Positions 61,155-64,000 of a stretch of 64,000 nucleotides of DNA are shown here, piece after piece. The DNA lies in the NCBI RefSeq assembly GCF_019933235.1, contig NZ_CP082945.1, forward strand, positions 930,001-994,000, written 5' to 3'. This DNA comes from Streptomyces angustmyceticus (lineage in GTDB: Bacteria; Actinomycetota; Actinomycetes; Streptomycetales; Streptomycetaceae). Both the position numbers and the translations under genes were made by a program. Positions within the stretch are counted from its first letter, which is position 1, and each line of letters opens with the position of its first letter. Under the pieces are notes generated by a model, which had not been told where the DNA came from, made no database searches, and saw only the letters and a list, made by a program, of their open reading frames with translations.

Positions 61155-62143
61155 CGGGCGTCCTCCTCGGCGAGTTCGGTCAACACCGCCACGACGAGGT
61201 TGCGCATCAGCGTCACCTTGTATCCGTTGTGGGGCAGCGGCTCGGCGGCCGACAGTTCGGCATCCGCGGCGGCCGCGAAGGCGTCGGCGTTCGCCGGTCC
61301 CCCGATCAGCGACCGCTCGGCTTCCCGGGCCCGCCACGGCCGGGACGCCACCGCCCCGAAGGCGAGACGCACGTCATGGACCACGCCGTCCCGGACCTCG
61401 AGGGCGGCGGCGATCGAGCCGATCGCGAAGGCGTACGAGGCGCGCTCGCGCACCTTCCGGTAGCGGGAGCGGGCGGCGACCGGGGCCGGCGGCAGGGCGA
61501 TGCCGGTGATCAGCGCCCCGGGCGGCAGCGCCGTCTCCCGATGCGGGGTCTCCCCCACGGGAAGATAGAACTCCGCCAGCGGCACCTCCCCCGGGCCGTC
61601 CGCCGTCTCGTAGGCGACGACGGCGTCGAAGGCGCTGAGCGCCACCCCCATGTCCGACGGGTGGACGGCCACACAGTGCGCGGAGGCACCGAGGATCGCA
61701 TGGTTGTGGTGTTCGCCCCCGACGGCGGGACAGCCGCTGCCGGGATCCCGTTTGTTGCACGGCTTGCTGGTGTCGGTGAAGTAGCCGCAGCGGGTGCGCT
61801 GCAGGAGGTTCCCGCCGACCGTGGCCATGTTGCGCAGCTGCCCCGAGGCACCGGACAGGACCGCCTGCGCCAACGCCGGGTAACGGCGCCGCACTTCGGG
61901 ATGCGCGGCCAGCTCACTGTTGGTGACCGTCGCCCCGATTCGCAGCCCTCCGTCGCCCCGCGCCTCGATCCGGTCGAGGGGAAGCTCGCGTACGTCGACG
62001 AGCAGCGAGGGCCGTTCCACCCCGCCCTTCATCAGATCGACGAGATTGGTCCCGCCGCCGAGACAGCGCGCCCCGGGATCGGAGCCGAGCAGCGCCACCG
62101 CACCGGAGACATCGAAGACCCGCTGATACCCGAACTCCCTCAT
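61151..62143 (-). CDS. FAD subunit of the Mo oxidoreductase (PaoB-like)
   Basis: This 330-residue FAD-binding subunit has FAD motifs CLGGGTNLVDLMKGG and GNLLQRTRC. It is followed by a cysteine-rich insertion, CGYFTDTSKPCNKRDPGSGC, that in PaoB of E. coli holds an extra [4Fe-4S] cluster. That feature separates PaoABC-type aldehyde oxidases from xanthine dehydrogenases. It overlaps both neighbours by four bases. Confidence 0.92.
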   Translation of the reverse strand: MREFGYQRVFDVSGAVALLGSDPGARCLGGGTNLVDLMKGGVERPSLLVDVRELPLDRIEARGDGGLRIGATVTNSELAAHPEVRRRYPALAQAVLSGASGQLRNMATVGGNLLQRTRCGYFTDTSKPCNKRDPGSGCPAVGGEHHNHAILGASAHCVAVHPSDMGVALSAFDAVVAYETADGPGEVPLAEFYLPVGETPHRETALPPGALITGIALPPAPVAARSRYRKVRERASYAFAIGSIAAALEVRDGVVHDVRLAFGAVASRPWRAREAERSLIGGPANADAFAAAADAELSAAEPLPHNGYKVTLMRNLVVAVLTELAEEDAR

Positions 62144-62907
62144 ACCGCCACCCCCACGCCGTCCGTGCCCTCCACGTCACCGGTGCCGCCCGCACCGTGC
62201 CTACTGCCTGCGCCATGCACACCGCCCGCACCCGCAGTGCCGCCCGCGCCGCCCGCAGCCTCCGCACGGCCCGAGCTCTCCGCGTCGCCTGTGCCGTCCC
62301 CGTCGCCAGTCCCGGTCCCCCTGGAGTGGCCGCCTTCCGGCCCCGGGGCGGAAGCGGGAGGTGACGGTCTCGCGCCGGCCTCCTCCTCCGCCGCCCGCGC
62401 CACCGCCCGCACGATCGACACATAGGCACCGCAGCGACACAGGTTTCCGCTCATCCGTTCCCGGATCTCATCGGCGGTGAGCGCGGGCACCCCTGCCTCG
62501 GGCCGCACGTCGGCGGTGACGGCGCTCGGCCAGCCCGCCGCATGCTCCTCGATCACCGCGATCGCCGAACAGATCTGGCCCGGTGTGCAGTAGCCGCACT
62601 GGTAGCCGTCCAGATCGAGGAACGCCTGCTGCACCGGATGCAGCCGCTCACCCTCCGCCACGCCCTCGATCGTGGTGATCACGCGCCCCTCCGCGGCCAC
62701 CGCGAGTTGCAGGCACGCGACGGCCCGGCGCCCGTCGATCAGCACCGTACAAGCCCCGCACTGGCCGTGGTCACAGCCCTTTTTACTGCCCGTCAGATCG
62801 AGGTGCTCGCGCAGCGCGTCGAGCAGAGTGGTGCGGTGGTCGACGGGCAGCGTGTACTTCTCGCCGTTGACGTTCAGGGTGATGACGCTGGACGTCGATA
62901 GGGCCAT
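62140..62907 (-). CDS. 2Fe-2S subunit of the Mo oxidoreductase with an unusual C-terminal tail
   Basis: This 255-residue subunit has the plant-type [2Fe-2S] motif GCDHGQCGACTVLIDG and the second cluster motif with CGYCTPGQ and CRCGAY. The usual subunit ends about 180 residues in. Here some 70 residues follow, made mostly of Gly, Ala, Thr, Ser and Asp in GTG-, GDG- and AGG-like repeats, likely disordered. No twin-arginine signal is present. ATG 62907 follows AAGAAGG. It is first in the operon. Confidence 0.93.
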   Translation of the reverse strand: MALSTSSVITLNVNGEKYTLPVDHRTTLLDALREHLDLTGSKKGCDHGQCGACTVLIDGRRAVACLQLAVAAEGRVITTIEGVAEGERLHPVQQAFLDLDGYQCGYCTPGQICSAIAVIEEHAAGWPSAVTADVRPEAGVPALTADEIRERMSGNLCRCGAYVSIVRAVARAAEEEAGARPSPPASAPGPEGGHSRGTGTGDGDGTGDAESSGRAEAAGGAGGTAGAGGVHGAGSRHGAGGTGDVEGTDGVGVAV

Positions 62908-63207
62908 GTTCAGCCTTCTTTCGCGGGTGTGAGGGCGCGGCGGATGTGGGCGCACGCGGGCCCGGAAGCCGACGCGGGGCCGGCTCGGACATCGAGCGTT
63001 TCCTGTCGCACGGGAGCCAGGGCGCCGGACGCAAGGCCCCCGGAGAGAGCTCGAAAGGCGGATCTCGGAAGACGAATAGGGAGAAGACGGTGTGGTGGGC
63101 AACGGCGTCAGCTCAGGCGCCGACGTCACGGGCGCTGGACGGAATGCAGGTCATGGTGGCCACCGGTCATCCACATCGGCCGGTTCTGCCGCTATGGTGG
63201 ACCTAAT

Positions 63208-63221
63208 CGGACAGCTGTCCG
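63208..63221. promoter_or_regulatory. TetR operator 1
   Basis: CGGACAGCTGTCCG is a perfect 14-bp palindrome upstream of the TetR gene. Confidence 0.75.
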
Positions 63222-63238
63222 TTACCTGAAGAACTTAC

Positions 63239-63252
63239 CGGACACCTGTCCG
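63239..63252. promoter_or_regulatory. TetR operator 2
   Basis: CGGACACCTGTCCG repeats operator 1 with one changed base at the centre. The centres are 31 bp apart, close to three DNA turns, so two dimers could bind on one face. Confidence 0.75.
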
Positions 63253-63295
63253 CTTAGCAAGACCCGGCCCACCGCGCATTCCGAAAGGAGGACGA

Positions 63296-63886
63296 GTGCA
63301 GCAGAAGAAGGACGCGCCCCTGCGCTCGGACGCGCAACGGAATCGCGAGCGCATCCTGGAAGTGGCCCTGGAGGAGCTCACCCACTCCGCCGACGCCCCG
63401 CTGAGCTCCATCGCGAAGAAGGCATGCGTCGGGCAGGGGACCTTCTACCGCCACTTCCCCAACCGCGAGTCGCTGGTCCTGGAGGTCTACCGCCACGAGG
63501 TCCAGCAAGTCGCCGACACCGCGGCCCAGTTGCTGGAATCCCGCCCACCCGACGAGGCCCTGCGGGAGTGGATGGACCGCCTCGCCCAGTACGCCATGGC
63601 CAAGGCCGGCCTGGCCGACGCCATGCGCCGCACCACCTGCAAACAGAACGCCCTGGCCGGCCTGGGCCACGGCCCCGTCGCCTCCGCCGTCACCCTCCTC
63701 CTCAAGGCCAACGAGGAAGCCGGCACCATCCGCCCCGGAGTCACCCCCGACGACTTCACCCTCGCCATCGCCGGCCTCTGGCAACTCGACCCCCACACCC
63801 ACTGGCAATCCCGCGCCGAACGCCTCCTGAACCTCGTCATGGACGGCCTGCGCGCGGGGGCTCCCGCCGGACGAAGTGGCCTCTGA
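63296..63886 (+). CDS. TetR-family repressor
   Basis: This 196-residue regulator has an N-terminal HTH typical of TetR (RERILEVALEELTHSADAPL, then IAKKACVGQGTFYRHFPNRE) and a C-terminal ligand domain with a SbtR-like pattern (LRRTTCKQN-like region near residues 115-125). GTG 63296 follows AAAGGAGGACGA. With two matching palindromes in the divergent gap, it most probably represses both itself and the Mo aldehyde oxidoreductase operon until an aldehyde or its source is present. Confidence 0.93.
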   Translation: MQQKKDAPLRSDAQRNRERILEVALEELTHSADAPLSSIAKKACVGQGTFYRHFPNRESLVLEVYRHEVQQVADTAAQLLESRPPDEALREWMDRLAQYAMAKAGLADAMRRTTCKQNALAGLGHGPVASAVTLLLKANEEAGTIRPGVTPDDFTLAIAGLWQLDPHTHWQSRAERLLNLVMDGLRAGAPAGRSGL

Positions 63887-64000
63887 CAGGCACCGACACG
63901 CTCAGCAGCCCCGACCCCAATGCACCCCCAGCATCTAGATCCAGACATCAAGCAACACCCCGCTCCTTACCCACACTCGCCCAACTGCCATATATAGGCG
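63887..64000. other. Window end, no feature seen
   Basis: The last 114 bases have no supported gene or clear structure; base composition falls towards the end. Confidence 0.6.

Larger units (their letters stand above)
62908..63295. other. Divergent control region of 388 bp
   Basis: It lies between the Mo-enzyme operon and the TetR gene and must hold both promoters. Two palindromic TetR-type operators are at 63208-63221 and 63239-63252. I see no further gene. Confidence 0.65.

Overview
The window reads as high-GC actinomycete DNA, almost certainly Streptomyces: strong third-position G/C bias, GTG and TTG starts behind GGAGG-type ribosome sites, many 4-bp ATGA overlaps, and SARP-type promoter boxes. 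No rRNA, tRNA, CRISPR array, insertion sequence or phage gene was seen.

Region A (about 1-34 kb) is one side of a type II (aromatic) polyketide antibiotic cluster. It holds an ActIII-type ketoreductase, an ActVA/ActVB-like two-component oxygenase (acyl-CoA-dehydrogenase-fold hydroxylase plus flavin reductase), an ActIV-like metallo-beta-lactamase-fold cyclase/thioesterase, a small SRPBCC protein, two paralogous NTF2/SnoaL-fold proteins, two P450s, three O-methyltransferases, one glycosyltransferase and a DHA2 exporter. It also carries a full set for an NDP-2,6-dideoxy-3-C-methyl-L-hexose except the nucleotidyltransferase: 4,6-dehydratase, 2,3-dehydratase, 3-ketoreductase, C-methyltransferase, (3,)5-epimerase and 4-ketoreductase. 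A SAM-regeneration cassette (sahH-metK-metH) supplies the methyl groups. Two AlkZ-like (HTH_42) proteins, one with a QxQ and one with an HxQ motif, point to self-resistance by excision of DNA adducts. The best match I know is the trioxacarcin / LL-D49194 family of guanine-alkylating anthraquinones. The minimal PKS is not in the window and probably lies to the left. At least 14 promoters in this region carry 7-bp repeats of the type TCGAGCN or TCCAGCN every 11 bp, placed 8 bp before a -10 box, which is the SARP activator signature. These sites stop near 34 kb and give a sequence-based right border for the cluster.

Region B (34-49.8 kb) is general chromosome: an Lrp regulator, a HAD phosphatase, an orphan sugar-binding lipoprotein, an SDR/MarR divergent pair with two palindromic operators, a PucR-type regulator beside lactate 2-monooxygenase / D-2-hydroxyacid dehydrogenase / MFS genes, a small ORF-regulator-murB unit, acylphosphatase, a DUF72 protein, an ArsR regulator with a perfect operator, and a LuxR-type regulator.

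Region C (50-57.8 kb) is a tightly coupled operon that I do not recognise as a described system: a fossil thyX fragment, a LOG-type nucleotide phosphoribohydrolase, an isopenicillin-N-synthase-like Fe(II)/2-oxoglutarate oxygenase, an MFS exporter, two ATP-grasp ligases and a uracil-type NCS2 permease. Together they suggest a pathway that frees a pyrimidine base, oxidises it (compare thymine 7-hydroxylase), joins it to amino acids and exports the product. This is the best candidate for something new in the window.

Region D (57.7-64 kb) is a PaoABC-like molybdenum aldehyde oxidoreductase operon with an xdhC maturation factor, divergent from a TetR regulator. Two palindromic operators 31 bp apart sit between them, and a G-quadruplex-forming tract lies just upstream of xdhC.
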